From an uncultured Ruminococcus sp. (GTDB taxonomy: Bacteria > Bacillota > Clostridia > Oscillospirales > Ruminococcaceae), in contig CANRDT010000001.1 in NCBI GenBank assembly GCA_947629455.1, positions 98,888 through 162,887 of the forward strand: a DNA stretch of 64,000 bases, written 5' to 3'. The notes below the pieces were generated by a model that searched no databases, had not been told where the DNA came from, and saw only the letters and a program-made list of their open reading frames with translations. Both the position numbers and the translations under genes were made by a program. Shown one piece after another: positions 42,123-52,022 of this stretch (positions are counted from its first letter, which is position 1; every line of letters starts with the position of its first letter).

Positions 42123-42298
42123 AGGAATAACACCCTGTTTGGGTCGGTATATTCTCCGCCATTGGCGGAAAATATACCCTAAAAGCTGTTTTCCTCGCCG
42201 CAGGCGAGGAAAACAGCAAAAAATACTTGATCCGGTGAAAATTGAAATAAACTGCACGGCATAAAAATGCTTACAAAAATTTCAAAATTGATTTCGTG
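42123..42298 (+). repeat. Intergenic double-hairpin repeat, copy 6
   Basis: A remnant GAGGAATAACACCCTGTTT matches the copy 4 hairpin arm plus spacer. Hairpin 1: 42146-42160 with 42164-42178 (one C-A mismatch, loop ATT). Hairpin 2: 42185-42199 with 42203-42217 (15 bp perfect, loop GCA) with outer arm GCTGTTTT instead of TTATTTTT, pairing preserved. The tail includes AAAATGCTTACAAAAATTT and AAATTGATTT. It lies in the 335-base gap before uvrB. Confidence 0.87.
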
Positions 42299-42316
42299 AA
42301 GTTTATTCTCCGCCCC

Positions 42317-42360
42317 TTTACATATACGGGATATTGTGATATAATAAAAACAATAGTTCG
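42317..42360 (+). promoter_or_regulatory. uvrB promoter with LexA/DinR-like box
   Basis: TTTACA (42317-42322), 17-base spacer, TATAAT (42340-42345). Immediately downstream AAAACAATAGTTCG (42347-42360) resembles the Gram-positive SOS consensus CGAACRNRYGTTCG in layout (AAC-N4-GTTCG). The uvrA promoter has the same arrangement. Confidence 0.68.
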
Positions 42361-42377
42361 ATTTAAGGAGAATTGCT

Positions 42378-44345
42378 ATGGACAGATTCAAACTTGTTTC
42401 TCAGTATAAGCTCTCGGGAGATCAGCCCGAGGCAGTGGACAAGCTTGTCGCCGGTATCAACGCAGGTATGAGAGAACAGACTCTGCTCGGAGTTACCGGA
42501 TCGGGCAAGACATTTACTATGGCAAACGTTATCGAAAGGGTCAACCGCCCCACGCTGGTGCTTGCTCACAACAAGATACTCGCCGCGCAGCTGTGCTCGG
42601 AATTCAAGGAATTTTTCCCCGAAAACGCCGTGGAATATTTTGTATCATATTACGACTATTATCAGCCTGAGGCATATGTGCCGAGCAAGGATATTTACAT
42701 TGAAAAGGATTCCTCCGTCAATGATGAGATAGACAAGCTGCGCCACTCGGCGACTACCGCGATAACCGAACGCAGGGACGTTATTATTGTCGCATCCGTT
42801 TCGTGTATATATTCTCTCGGCGATCCCGAGGAATACAAGTCCATGGTAGTATCCGTCCGCAAGGGAATGGAAAAATCAAGGCAGCAGCTGATAGCCGAGC
42901 TTGTGGGGATACAGTACGAACGAAACGATGTCAATTTTGTAAGAAACAAGTTTCGCGTGCGCGGCGATGTAGTAGAGATATACCCTGCCGATTCGACCGA
43001 GATCGCTCTGAGAGTGGAATTTTTCGGAGATGAGATAGACCGCATATGCGAGATAAACGTCCTTACGGGAGAGATACTGCGCACGCTCAGTCATGCGGCG
43101 ATATTCCCTGCAAGCCACTATATTGTCGGCAAAGATAAAATGCACGACGCTATCGAGGAGATACGCGAAGAACTTGATGAGCGTATCAAGTATTTCAAAG
43201 ACAACGATATGCTTATCGAGGCGCAGAGGATAGCCCAGAGGACGAATTATGATATAGAAATGCTGGAGGAAGTCGGTTTCTGTTCGGGAATAGAAAACTA
43301 TTCGCGCGTGCTGGCAAGACGTCCGAAAGGAGCGGTGCCGTTTACTCTGCTGGATTTTATGCCCGAGGATTTTCTTCTTCTGGTGGACGAGTCCCACGTT
43401 TCGCTGCCGCAGGTGAGAGGAATGTTCGCAGGCGACAGAGCAAGAAAACAGACTCTTGTCGATTACGGTTTCAGACTTCCCTCCGCTCTCGATAACAGAC
43501 CGCTGCAATTTGACGAATTTTACAGTCATATCAATCAGGCGATCTTCGTGTCGGCGACTCCCGGTCCGTTGGAGAAAGAAAGATCGCAGCAGATAGTTGA
43601 GCAGCTGATACGCCCGACGGGACTTCTCGATCCGGAAGTGCAGGTACGTCCGACCGAAGGTCAGATAGAAGATCTTGTGTCGGAGATAAATATTCGTATC
43701 GAACGCGGCGAACGTGTCCTGGTAACAACGCTTACAAAGAAAATGGCTGAAGATCTCACGTCATATATGAAAAATTTCGGTATCGCAGTCAGGTATCTGC
43801 ACCACGATATTGATACGATAGAGCGAATGGAGATAATCAGAGATCTGCGCCTTGGTGAATTTGACGTTCTGGTGGGAATAAATCTTCTCAGAGAAGGTCT
43901 TGATCTGCCCGAGGTATCTCTTGTCGCTATACTGGACGCCGACAAGGAAGGTTTTCTGCGTTCCGAAAGCTCGCTTATACAGACTATAGGCAGAGCCGCA
44001 AGAAACTCTCAGGGTACGGTCATTATGTATGCCGATACGGTAACGCGTTCAATGGAGCTTGCTATCTCGGAGACCGTCCGCAGGCGCGATATACAGATGA
44101 AATTCAACGAGGAGCACGGCATAGTACCGAAAACTATCGTCAAGGATATACGCGACGTTATCGAGATCTCGACCAAGGAGGAAGTCGAGTACTCCGCAAG
44201 ACAGAGATCAAAGCTTTCCAAACGGGAAACGGAAGAGCTTATCGACAAGCTTACAAAGCAGATGAAAGAGGCTGCAAAAATGCTTGAATTTGAACACGCC
44301 GCTTTCCTGCGCGACAAGATCGCCGAGCTGAGAGGGGAAAAATGA
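42378..44345 (+). CDS. uvrB: Excinuclease ABC subunit B
   Basis: The 655-aa helicase-like protein of nucleotide excision repair has Walker [15 protein letters not shown], the damage-verification beta-hairpin region ([22 protein letters not shown]), DEXX box [10 protein letters not shown], helicase motif QTIGRAARN and a C-terminal UVR motif (about 615-650, [22 protein letters not shown]) that binds UvrC. AAGGAG precedes the ATG. uvrA follows on the same strand with its own promoter, and both carry candidate SOS operators. The uvrC gene is not in the window. Confidence 0.97.
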   Translation: MDRFKLVSQYKLSGDQPEAVDKLVAGINAGMREQTLLGVTGSGKTFTMANVIERVNRPTLVLAHNKILAAQLCSEFKEFFPENAVEYFVSYYDYYQPEAYVPSKDIYIEKDSSVNDEIDKLRHSATTAITERRDVIIVASVSCIYSLGDPEEYKSMVVSVRKGMEKSRQQLIAELVGIQYERNDVNFVRNKFRVRGDVVEIYPADSTEIALRVEFFGDEIDRICEINVLTGEILRTLSHAAIFPASHYIVGKDKMHDAIEEIREELDERIKYFKDNDMLIEAQRIAQRTNYDIEMLEEVGFCSGIENYSRVLARRPKGAVPFTLLDFMPEDFLLLVDESHVSLPQVRGMFAGDRARKQTLVDYGFRLPSALDNRPLQFDEFYSHINQAIFVSATPGPLEKERSQQIVEQLIRPTGLLDPEVQVRPTEGQIEDLVSEINIRIERGERVLVTTLTKKMAEDLTSYMKNFGIAVRYLHHDIDTIERMEIIRDLRLGEFDVLVGINLLREGLDLPEVSLVAILDADKEGFLRSESSLIQTIGRAARNSQGTVIMYADTVTRSMELAISETVRRRDIQMKFNEEHGIVPKTIVKDIRDVIEISTKEEVEYSARQRSKLSKRETEELIDKLTKQMKEAAKMLEFEHAAFLRDKIAELRGEK

Positions 44346-44377
44346 TCGTACTGCCGAGAAGAAATAATATTCAGCTA

Positions 44378-44421
44378 TTGACAATCAAACAAACGTTTGA
44401 TATAATAAGAACAGAAGTTCG
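44378..44421 (+). promoter_or_regulatory. uvrA promoter with two LexA/DinR-like dyads
   Basis: TTGACA (44378-44383), 17-base spacer, TATAAT (44401-44406). The dyad CAAACAAACGTTTG (44386-44399) fills the spacer, and AGAACAGAAGTTCG (44408-44421) follows the -10 box. The second fits the DinR consensus well. The 249-base gap holds no other clear feature besides a short GTCGG/CCGAC stem at 44448-44464. Confidence 0.75.
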
Positions 44422-44594
44422 TATCAGTATTTATGACAAAACGCCGTGTCGGACATATGCCGACTCAAATATTCACCAAATAGTATAATTCCTGATATTG
44501 AATCGTTAAAAAATCGGGGCTATACTTGACATTATAAAGTATCTGCAATGCGGCAAACAGTTTAATTTCATAAAGAAAAGGAAGTATTCGGTCT

Positions 44595-47447
44595 ATGCGC
44601 AAAGGAAATACCGTTCCCAATTCCGAAATAGTGATAAAGGGAGCAAGAGAACATAATCTGAAAAACGTCGATCTGACGATCCCAAGAAACAAGCTTATAG
44701 TTATGACGGGACTTTCCGGCTCGGGAAAATCTTCGCTGGCTTTTGATACTATTTTTGCCGACGGTCAGAGAAGATATATGGAGTCGCTGTCATCTTACGC
44801 AAGACAGTTCCTCGGTCAGATGGAAAAGCCCGACGTCGATTCGATAACGGGACTTTCTCCGGCTATCTCAATAGATCAGAAAACCACCTCGAAAAATCCG
44901 CGCTCGACTGTCGGAACTGTCACCGAGATATACGACTATCTGCGACTGCTTTATGCGAGGATAGGCGTTCCTCACTGCCCTGTCTGCGGAAGAGAGATCA
45001 GGCGGCAGACGGTCGATCAGATAGTTGACCGCATAATGGAGCTTGACGAGGGTACAAAGATACAGCTGCTTGCGCCGATAGTCAGAGGGCGCAAGGGCGA
45101 ATACCGCAAGGAGCTAGAGCAGGCGAGAAAATCGGGATATGTGAGAGTGCGGATCGACGGGATAGTCTACGATCTTTCTGAGGAAATAAAGATCGAAAAG
45201 AACAAGAAGCACAATATTGAAATAGTTGTGGACAGACTTGTCATAAAGCCTGACATCAAGCCGCGCCTGAGCGACAGCATAGAAACGGTATCGGGTCTTA
45301 CGGGCGGTCTGGTGGGACTTGACATAATAGGCGGAGAGCAAATGCTTTTTTCGCAGAGTTATGCCTGTCCCGAGCATGGAATATCGGTCGAGGAGCTTGT
45401 GCCGAGAATGTTTTCGTTCAACAATCCGTTCGGCGCGTGCGAAAAATGTACCGGTCTGGGCGTCTACCGCAGGATAGACCCCGATCTTGTTATACCCAAT
45501 CCCGATCTTTCAATAAGACAGGGAGCGATAAAGGCGAGCGGCTGGAACAGTCTGGACGACTCTTCTATCGCAATGATGTACTACAACGCGATCTCAGAGC
45601 AGTACGGCATTTCTCTTGACGTTCCCGTAAAAGATCTCGACAAGGACGCCGTTGATATTTTTCTGTACGGAACGCAGGGGCAAAAGCTTAAACTCAGACG
45701 AAATACGGGTTACTACAAATCGGATTATTCCGCCGAATTTGAGGGCATTATACCAAATCTTGAACGCAGATACAGCGAATCTGCAAGCGACGCGGCAAAA
45801 GCGGAGATCGATGCGGTAATGACGGACGAAAAATGCCCTGCCTGCCACGGAGAAAGGCTAAACAAGATCAGTCTTGCCGTAACCGTCGGGGATAAAAACA
45901 TCAGTCAGCTTACCGAGCTTTCGGTGACAGAAGCTCTGGATTTCTTTGAAAACCTCAGACTTTCGGAACGCGACAAGCTCATCGGCGAAAGAATAATCAA
46001 AGAAATAAAAGAACGTCTCGGATTTCTGCAAAGCGTTGGTCTTGAATATCTCACCCTTTCGCGGTCGAGCGGTACTCTTTCGGGCGGAGAAAGTCAGCGT
46101 ATACGTCTTGCCACGCAGATAGGTTCTTATCTTATGGGCGTGCTTTACATTCTTGATGAACCGTCGATAGGACTTCATCAGCGCGATAACGACAAGCTGA
46201 TCGCCACGCTAAAACGTCTGCGCGATCTCGGAAATACACTTATAGTCGTGGAGCATGACGAAGATACCATGTATAATGCGGACTACATTGTCGACGTCGG
46301 TCCGGGAGCAGGCATACACGGCGGCGAGATAGTATGCGCAGGAACGATAGACGATATAAAAGCCTGCGAAAAGTCGGTAACAGGAGCATATCTGAGCGGC
46401 AGACGGAGTATACCCGTTCCCGAAAAGCGCAGAAAAGGCAGCGGAAAATTCCTGACGGTAAAGGGCGCAAAGCAGAATAATCTTAAAAACATCACGGTAA
46501 AGATACCTCTCGGAACATTCACCTGCATAACGGGAGTTTCGGGCAGCGGAAAATCATCGCTTGTAAACGAAATAATCTACAAGGAGCTTGCAGGAAAGCT
46601 TAACCGTGCGAAGATACGTCCCGGCAGTTTCAAGCAAATGCTCGGACTTGAAAACCTCGACAAGGTCATCGCCATAGATCAGTCGCCGATAGGCAGGACT
46701 CCCCGTTCCAATCCGGCTACCTACACGGGGGTATTCAACGACATCAGGGAGCTTTTTGCGCAGACTCCCGACGCAAAGATGAAAGGTTACAACGCGGGAA
46801 GATTTTCATTCAACGTCAAGGGCGGACGCTGCGAGGCTTGCGAGGGCGACGGTATCCTGAAGATCGAAATGCATTTTCTGCCTGACGTATATGTTCCCTG
46901 CGAGGTATGCAAGGGCAGAAGATACAACCGAGAAACTCTTGACGTTCTGTACAAGGGTAAGTCGATCTATGACGTACTTGAAATGACGGTCGAAGAGGGG
47001 GTAAGCTTTTTTGAAAATCACCCGAAGATCAAGCGCAAGCTGGAAACGCTTTTTGAGGTAGGTCTCGGCTATGTCAAGATCGGTCAGCCTGCCACTACCC
47101 TTTCGGGCGGCGAGGCTCAGCGCGTAAAGCTTGCCACCGAGCTTTCAAAGCGTTCGACGGGCAAGACGATATACATTCTCGACGAGCCGACGACGGGACT
47201 TCACACCGCCGACGTACACAAGCTGATAGACGTTCTCCAGCGTCTTTGCGAGGGCGGAAATACGGTGCTTGTCATCGAGCATAATCTCGACGTTATCAAG
47301 ACTGCGGATCATATAATAGATCTTGGTCCCGAGGGCGGAAACAAGGGCGGCGAAGTTGTCGCGGTCGGCACTCCCGAAGAAGTCGCACAGTGCGAACGCT
47401 CTTACACAGGGCAGTATCTGAAAAAGTATTTTGAGAAAAGAAAATAA
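44595..47447 (+). CDS. uvrA: Excinuclease ABC subunit A
   Basis: The 950-aa protein has two ABC ATPase modules: the first with Walker [17 protein letters not shown] and the second with [13 protein letters not shown], and both signature motifs [12 protein letters not shown] and [12 protein letters not shown]. Zinc-finger cysteines occur as [15 protein letters not shown] and CEACEGDG...CEVCKGRRY. UvrA finds DNA damage as a dimer and hands it to UvrB. AAGGAAG lies ten bases before the ATG. A bidirectional terminator shared with the convergent permease gene follows. Confidence 0.97.
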   Translation: MRKGNTVPNSEIVIKGAREHNLKNVDLTIPRNKLIVMTGLSGSGKSSLAFDTIFADGQRRYMESLSSYARQFLGQMEKPDVDSITGLSPAISIDQKTTSKNPRSTVGTVTEIYDYLRLLYARIGVPHCPVCGREIRRQTVDQIVDRIMELDEGTKIQLLAPIVRGRKGEYRKELEQARKSGYVRVRIDGIVYDLSEEIKIEKNKKHNIEIVVDRLVIKPDIKPRLSDSIETVSGLTGGLVGLDIIGGEQMLFSQSYACPEHGISVEELVPRMFSFNNPFGACEKCTGLGVYRRIDPDLVIPNPDLSIRQGAIKASGWNSLDDSSIAMMYYNAISEQYGISLDVPVKDLDKDAVDIFLYGTQGQKLKLRRNTGYYKSDYSAEFEGIIPNLERRYSESASDAAKAEIDAVMTDEKCPACHGERLNKISLAVTVGDKNISQLTELSVTEALDFFENLRLSERDKLIGERIIKEIKERLGFLQSVGLEYLTLSRSSGTLSGGESQRIRLATQIGSYLMGVLYILDEPSIGLHQRDNDKLIATLKRLRDLGNTLIVVEHDEDTMYNADYIVDVGPGAGIHGGEIVCAGTIDDIKACEKSVTGAYLSGRRSIPVPEKRRKGSGKFLTVKGAKQNNLKNITVKIPLGTFTCITGVSGSGKSSLVNEIIYKELAGKLNRAKIRPGSFKQMLGLENLDKVIAIDQSPIGRTPRSNPATYTGVFNDIRELFAQTPDAKMKGYNAGRFSFNVKGGRCEACEGDGILKIEMHFLPDVYVPCEVCKGRRYNRETLDVLYKGKSIYDVLEMTVEEGVSFFENHPKIKRKLETLFEVGLGYVKIGQPATTLSGGEAQRVKLATELSKRSTGKTIYILDEPTTGLHTADVHKLIDVLQRLCEGGNTVLVIEHNLDVIKTADHIIDLGPEGGNKGGEVVAVGTPEEVAQCERSYTGQYLKKYFEKRK

Positions 47448-47481
47448 TATGACCGCCGACATAATGCCGACGGTTCACGAA

Positions 47482-47510
47482 AAAAGGCTGCCGATAACGC
47501 GCAGCCTTTT
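47482..47510. terminator. Bidirectional terminator between uvrA and the AI-2E-family gene
   Basis: A 10-bp stem AAAAGGCTGC (47482-47491) with GCAGCCTTTT (47501-47510). A and T runs flank it on both strands. Confidence 0.82.
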
Positions 47511-47516
47511 GTTATA

Positions 47517-48857
47517 TCATTCTTTATTATCGCTGTTCTCACTGTCATCAAAGGAGGGAGGGTCTTCGCTTTCCTCTTCGTCGCTGTCGGCAGCCGTTTC
47601 GACCGCCTCGTTGACTTCATCAGCCGAGGGTATGACGATCTTTTCCAGTTCTTCCGCAGAGAGCGGAGTCTTTTTGACGGGTTTCGTTCCGTACAGTTTA
47701 TGGGAATTTTCAATATAATACTGAGTGGAAACGGGCATTTTTTTCTTTTTAAGGCGAACCTCGACCGAATCTCTCGTAAGGCTGTAAATAAGCGCGAAAG
47801 CGGGCACAGAGAGCAGCATTCCCACAAATCCGAACAATCCGCCGCCGATGAGGAGCGAAACCATTACCCAGATAGCAGGCAGACCTGTGGAATTTCCGAG
47901 TATCTTGGGACCGAGAATATTTCCGTCAAACTGTTGGAGTATTAGTATGAAAAGCAATAGCCATATTACCTTTTTGGGTTCTACAAGCAGTATCAGTATA
48001 CCCGAGGGAATAGCGCCGATGAACGGTCCGAAGAAGGGAATAATATTCGTTACTCCCACAATGACGCTGATAAGAACGTTATATGGCATACCGATCACGG
48101 TAAGACCGATAAAGCAGAGCAAGCCGATTATAAGGGAATCTATGATCTTTCCCGTAAGGAATCCCGAGAAAACGCTGTTTGTCTGTGCGCCGAGCCTTAA
48201 CATACCCTCAGCCGTGGGCTTGCGGAATGTTGCGAAAATTATCTTGCGCACCTGCGCGATAAGCGTTTCTTTGGAAAACAAAAGGTAGATAGATACTATA
48301 TAACCGAGGAGGAAGTTTTTCACAAGAGTGACGAATCCCCACGCGCCTGAAAGTATATTTTCAAGCATCGGCTGTATTTTGGTAAGATCCGTACCGAATT
48401 CAACTATCTTGTCAGATATGAACTTCTGTACCTTCGGGTAATTGCGGAACACTCTGTCCAGCCATTTCTGCGAACTTTCCACGAAATTTGAAAAATTGTC
48501 AACAATATCGTTAAAGCTGCGTATGAACTCAGGCACGATTATTGCGATAACGCCTGCCACTATCCCCATAAACACAATTGACGCGACGGTTATGGAAAGT
48601 GTGCGCATAAGCCGTTTGCCGCTGACGTTTCTGACGATCTTTTTATAAAGCTTTTCAAAATTCACCATTATCGGATTCATAAGAAAAGCTATGACAAGTC
48701 CCCAGATTATCGGCATAAGCACGGTCACTATAGTTGACAGGAGATTCATTATCGCGCCGAATTTCAGTATGGCGACGACGATCAGCACGTTTACCGCAAT
48801 GACAAGTATTGCGTAAAGCGCTATCGTATTATAACGTTTGTTCGTATAAAGTTTCAT
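47517..48857 (-). CDS. AI-2E family transporter (UPF0118 permease)
   Basis: The 446-aa integral membrane protein has about eight hydrophobic segments, with the family's long amphipathic region between (about 105-170, EFIRSFNDIVDNFSNFVESSQKWLD) and the signature GVTNIIPFFGPFIGAIP and GPKILGNSTGLPAIWVM. Members have been linked to autoinducer-2 export, Na/H exchange and other traffic, so the substrate is open. The C-terminal 70 residues are an acidic cytoplasmic tail. GGAGG lies rather far (13 bases) before the ATG. Divergent from the Trp operon leader. Confidence 0.88.
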   Translation of the reverse strand: MKLYTNKRYNTIALYAILVIAVNVLIVVAILKFGAIMNLLSTIVTVLMPIIWGLVIAFLMNPIMVNFEKLYKKIVRNVSGKRLMRTLSITVASIVFMGIVAGVIAIIVPEFIRSFNDIVDNFSNFVESSQKWLDRVFRNYPKVQKFISDKIVEFGTDLTKIQPMLENILSGAWGFVTLVKNFLLGYIVSIYLLFSKETLIAQVRKIIFATFRKPTAEGMLRLGAQTNSVFSGFLTGKIIDSLIIGLLCFIGLTVIGMPYNVLISVIVGVTNIIPFFGPFIGAIPSGILILLVEPKKVIWLLLFILILQQFDGNILGPKILGNSTGLPAIWVMVSLLIGGGLFGFVGMLLSVPAFALIYSLTRDSVEVRLKKKKMPVSTQYYIENSHKLYGTKPVKKTPLSAEELEKIVIPSADEVNEAVETAADSDEEESEDPPSFDDSENSDNKE

Positions 48858-49018
48858 TTACGTCTTATATCCTCCAGTACGCCGCACTGCGCGGCAGCGG
48901 CTTTTCATCTGATTTTAATTATACATCATTATTTCACAAATTGCAACTGTTTTTTTACTTTCCCTCAGATCATAACGGGCTTGTTCTTTAAAATTCATAA
49001 AAAGTTTATATTTTACTG

Positions 49019-49047
49019 TTGACATCAAGAAATTGTAGTAATATAAT
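49019..49047 (+). promoter_or_regulatory. Promoter of the tryptophan operon
   Basis: TTGACA (49019-49024), 17-base spacer, TATAAT (49042-49047): a full consensus promoter just before the T-box leader. Confidence 0.85.
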
Positions 49048-49059
49048 AAATTACAGTAA

Positions 49060-49372
49060 AATTTTATATTCTAAATCCTGTGAGCAAAAGTAAGTAGTAT
49101 GTGCAAAGTGGCGCAGAGAGCCGGCGGTCGGTGTAAGCCGGTACATAATGTGCGTATGAATGGATTTGTGAGGAGCGGTGTGAAAGTCGTTTCGGTATTA
49201 TACGAAATGGCGAGTACCATTCGCCGCGTGTTCCTGCGTTAGTGTGACTGGATATTGATTTTCTTATCAAAGAAATGCGTATCTGTGAGCCGGTATCTTT
49301 ACCGGGAAATTGGGTGGCACCACGGTTCTACCGTCCCAAAGCTGAGGCTTTGAGTCGGCAGGACTTTTTTAT
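49060..49372 (+). ncRNA. T-box riboswitch leader (tRNA-Trp specific)
   Basis: The leader has the AGAGAG motif (49115-49120), a specifier-loop candidate GAA-TGG-A with the Trp codon TGG at 49161-49163, and the conserved antiterminator sequence TGGGTGGCACCACGG (49311-49325). A terminator stem (CAAAGC/GCTTTG inside GTCC/GGAC, about 49332-49365) ends in TTTTTT. Uncharged tRNA-Trp would base-pair with specifier and T-box bulge and allow readthrough into trpE. Confidence 0.92.
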
Positions 49373-49432
49373 TTGTATGAAACGGACGATTTTCCCGATT
49401 ATTTGTCCGAATATATTATGGAGGTTTTTATT

Positions 49433-50914
49433 ATGCTTTATCCGTCTGTCGAACAGGTAAAGGAGTTGCTGAAAACTTACAAGACGGTACCGACTTTTTA
49501 CGAACTGCTTATTGATTCCTTTACCCCGATACGCCTTTTCAACTGCCTGCACGAAACCTACGAGGACTGCTTTATCCTTGAATCGGTAGACAATAAAGAT
49601 CAATGGGGAAGATATTCCTACATCGGTATCAATCCCAAGGCGGAGTATACTCTGAAAAACGGCGTGGCTACCGTTACGGAAAGGGGAAAAGAGCCGACCA
49701 CCTGCGAGGTGAAAGACCCGATCGCATTCTTTTCCGGGATACTTGAAAAGCACAAAGCGCCGAAATTCAACGGACGTCCCAAGCTGACGGGCGGTCTTAT
49801 CGGATATTTTGCTTATGATATGATAAGATACTTTGAGAAAACTCTTACCTCTCCTCCTCCTGACGATCTCGATATGCCCGACGCAAATCTTCATCTGTTT
49901 GATGAACTGGTCGCTTACGATCATTTAAGCAACAAGGCGGTCATCATCATAAACATCAATGCGGACGACGACATAGAAAAAAAGTATGCCGAATGTGAGA
50001 AACGCTGTGAGGAAATAGTTTCGATACTGCGTTCCTACCAGCCGCCCGAGCAGAAGATAAATTCCGCAGGCAGCAAAGAAGTAAGCGTAAAGTCGAATAT
50101 CACAAAGGAACAGTACCTGAAAAACGTTGAGATCGCCAAGGAATATATCCGCAACGGCGACATCTTCCAGATCGTGCCTTCCCAGCGTTTTGAGATAGAC
50201 AATCCGCCCGACAGCTTTGACGTTTACAGAATGCTGCGTTCGACGAATCCGTCACCGTATCTTTATTATTTCAATCACAAGGATTACGCCATTGCAGGAG
50301 CTTCGCCCGAAATGCTTGTTTCGGTAAATGACAGAACGGTCATCACCCGTCCGATAGCAGGCACGATAAAGCGCGGCGCTACAAACGATGAGGACGCCGC
50401 CAATGAAAAGCAGCTGCTCAACGACCCGAAAGAACGCGCGGAACATACTATGCTTGTCGATCTCGGAAGAAACGATATAGGCAAAGTGTCCGATTTCGGA
50501 ACGGTACACGTTACGGATTATATGATCGTTGAGAGATACTCAAAGGTAATGCACCTCGTTTCAAACGTAAAAGGTACTCTCAGCGAAAACTGCAAACCGC
50601 TTGACGCGCTTATGGCGGTACTGCCGGCAGGAACGCTTTCGGGTGCGCCGAAGGTAAGGGCGATGGAGATAATCGACGAGCTGGAGACCACAAGGCGCGG
50701 TCTGTACGGCGGAACGGTCGGTTACCTTGCGTTTGATGGCAGCATTGACACCTGCATTGCGATAAGGACCGTGCTTTTCAAGAACAACAAAGCATATGTG
50801 CAGGCAGGCGGCGGAGTTGTCGCGGACAGCGTTCCCGAGAACGAATATATGGAATCGGTAAACAAATCAATGGCAGTAATCAACGCGGTAAAGCAAGCCG
50901 CGGCTATCAGATAA
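49433..50914 (+). CDS. trpE: Anthranilate synthase component I
   Basis: The 493-aa enzyme makes anthranilate from chorismate with ammonia from the TrpG domain. The N-terminal regulatory region has FILESVDNKDQWGRYSYIG, matching the LES-type feedback site for tryptophan. The catalytic part shows FQIVPSQRFE, RSTNPSPYLYYF, RPIAGTIKRG, LVDLGRNDIGKVS and the late GGTVGYLAFDG and IRTVLF blocks. The start is ATG 49433 with GGAGG eight bases upstream; upstream in-frame codons overlap the T-box terminator. First gene of the operon. Confidence 0.96.
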   Translation: MLYPSVEQVKELLKTYKTVPTFYELLIDSFTPIRLFNCLHETYEDCFILESVDNKDQWGRYSYIGINPKAEYTLKNGVATVTERGKEPTTCEVKDPIAFFSGILEKHKAPKFNGRPKLTGGLIGYFAYDMIRYFEKTLTSPPPDDLDMPDANLHLFDELVAYDHLSNKAVIIININADDDIEKKYAECEKRCEEIVSILRSYQPPEQKINSAGSKEVSVKSNITKEQYLKNVEIAKEYIRNGDIFQIVPSQRFEIDNPPDSFDVYRMLRSTNPSPYLYYFNHKDYAIAGASPEMLVSVNDRTVITRPIAGTIKRGATNDEDAANEKQLLNDPKERAEHTMLVDLGRNDIGKVSDFGTVHVTDYMIVERYSKVMHLVSNVKGTLSENCKPLDALMAVLPAGTLSGAPKVRAMEIIDELETTRRGLYGGTVGYLAFDGSIDTCIAIRTVLFKNNKAYVQAGGGVVADSVPENEYMESVNKSMAVINAVKQAAAIR

Positions 50915-50925
50915 GGAGAGTTCAC

Positions 50926-52002
50926 ATGGAAAAGGAAATCATTCTTACAGGAGACCGACCTACAGGTCCGCTGCACCTCGGACATCTGGTAGGTTCGCTC
51001 AGAACGAGAGTAGCTATGCAGAATACCGGCAAATACAAGCCGTATATTATGATAGCCGATCTTCAAGCGCTGACCGACAACGCCGACAATCCAGAAAAGA
51101 TACGCCAGAATATCCTCGAAGTCACTCTCGACTATCTGGCGGTGGGACTCGATCCGTCCGTGACTACGATACTTGTCCAGTCGCATATCCCTGCGCTGTA
51201 TCAGCTGCCGATGTATTACTCAAACCTTGTGACGGTTTCACGTCTTGAGAGAAATCCCACCATTAAAAATGAGATAAAGCAGCGCGGATTTGAGCGCAAT
51301 CTTCCCGTCGGATTTATGACATATCCTATTAGTCAGGCGGCTGATATAACCGCTTTCAAGGCAAAATATGTTCCCGTAGGCGACGATCAGCTGCCGATGA
51401 TCGAACAGACAAGAGAGATAGTTTCCGCGTTCAACAGAATATATAAATGCGACATTCTTGTAGAGCCCGAAGCAGTTCTGCCAGACAGCAACAGCTGCAA
51501 CCGTCTGGTGGGAACGGACGGCGGTACGAAGATGAGCAAGTCGCTCGGCAACTGTATCTATTTAAAGGACGATGAAAAGACAGTAAAGCAAAAGGTAATG
51601 TCAATGTTCACCGATCCGGAGCATATCAACGTCAGCGATCCCGGACATACGGAAAACAATCCCGTTTTCATATATCTTGACGCTTTCAGCAGCAATGAGG
51701 ATTTTGAAGAGTTCCTGCCCGAATATCACGATCTTGCCGAAATGAAAGAGCATTATGAAAAAGGCGGACTTGGGGATATGAAATGCAAAAAATTCCTCAA
51801 CAACGTTATGCAGAAGTATCTTGCGCCTATACGCAAACGCCGCGAGGAATATGAAAAGGACAAGGGGTATCTGCTGGAAATACTTAAAAAAGGCACAGAG
51901 CAAGCCGTTGAGGTCACCGGTGAAACATTGTCGCAGGTGCGCTCGGCTATCGGTATAGATTATTTCACCGACAAGGATTTCATTGACAGGTTTGTAAAAT
52001 AA
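50926..52002 (+). CDS. trpS: Tryptophanyl-tRNA synthetase
   Basis: The 358-aa class I synthetase has the HIGH-type motif GPLHLGHLVGSL near residue 18 and the KMSKS loop GGTKMSKSLGN near 205, and the GDDQLPMIEQTREI block. It is about 20-25 residues longer than typical B. subtilis TrpS (330). It lies inside the trp operon, between trpE and trpGD, so one T-box controls both tryptophan synthesis and its charging. AAGGAGAG precedes the ATG. Confidence 0.95.
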   Translation: MEKEIILTGDRPTGPLHLGHLVGSLRTRVAMQNTGKYKPYIMIADLQALTDNADNPEKIRQNILEVTLDYLAVGLDPSVTTILVQSHIPALYQLPMYYSNLVTVSRLERNPTIKNEIKQRGFERNLPVGFMTYPISQAADITAFKAKYVPVGDDQLPMIEQTREIVSAFNRIYKCDILVEPEAVLPDSNSCNRLVGTDGGTKMSKSLGNCIYLKDDEKTVKQKVMSMFTDPEHINVSDPGHTENNPVFIYLDAFSSNEDFEEFLPEYHDLAEMKEHYEKGGLGDMKCKKFLNNVMQKYLAPIRKRREEYEKDKGYLLEILKKGTEQAVEVTGETLSQVRSAIGIDYFTDKDFIDRFVK

Positions 52003-52022
52003 TATTTTTGGAGGAATATATT

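Noticed and set aside
22651..42298. CRISPR array
   Set aside because: The palindromic copies are kilobases apart with genes between and have no regular spacers; no cas gene is present.
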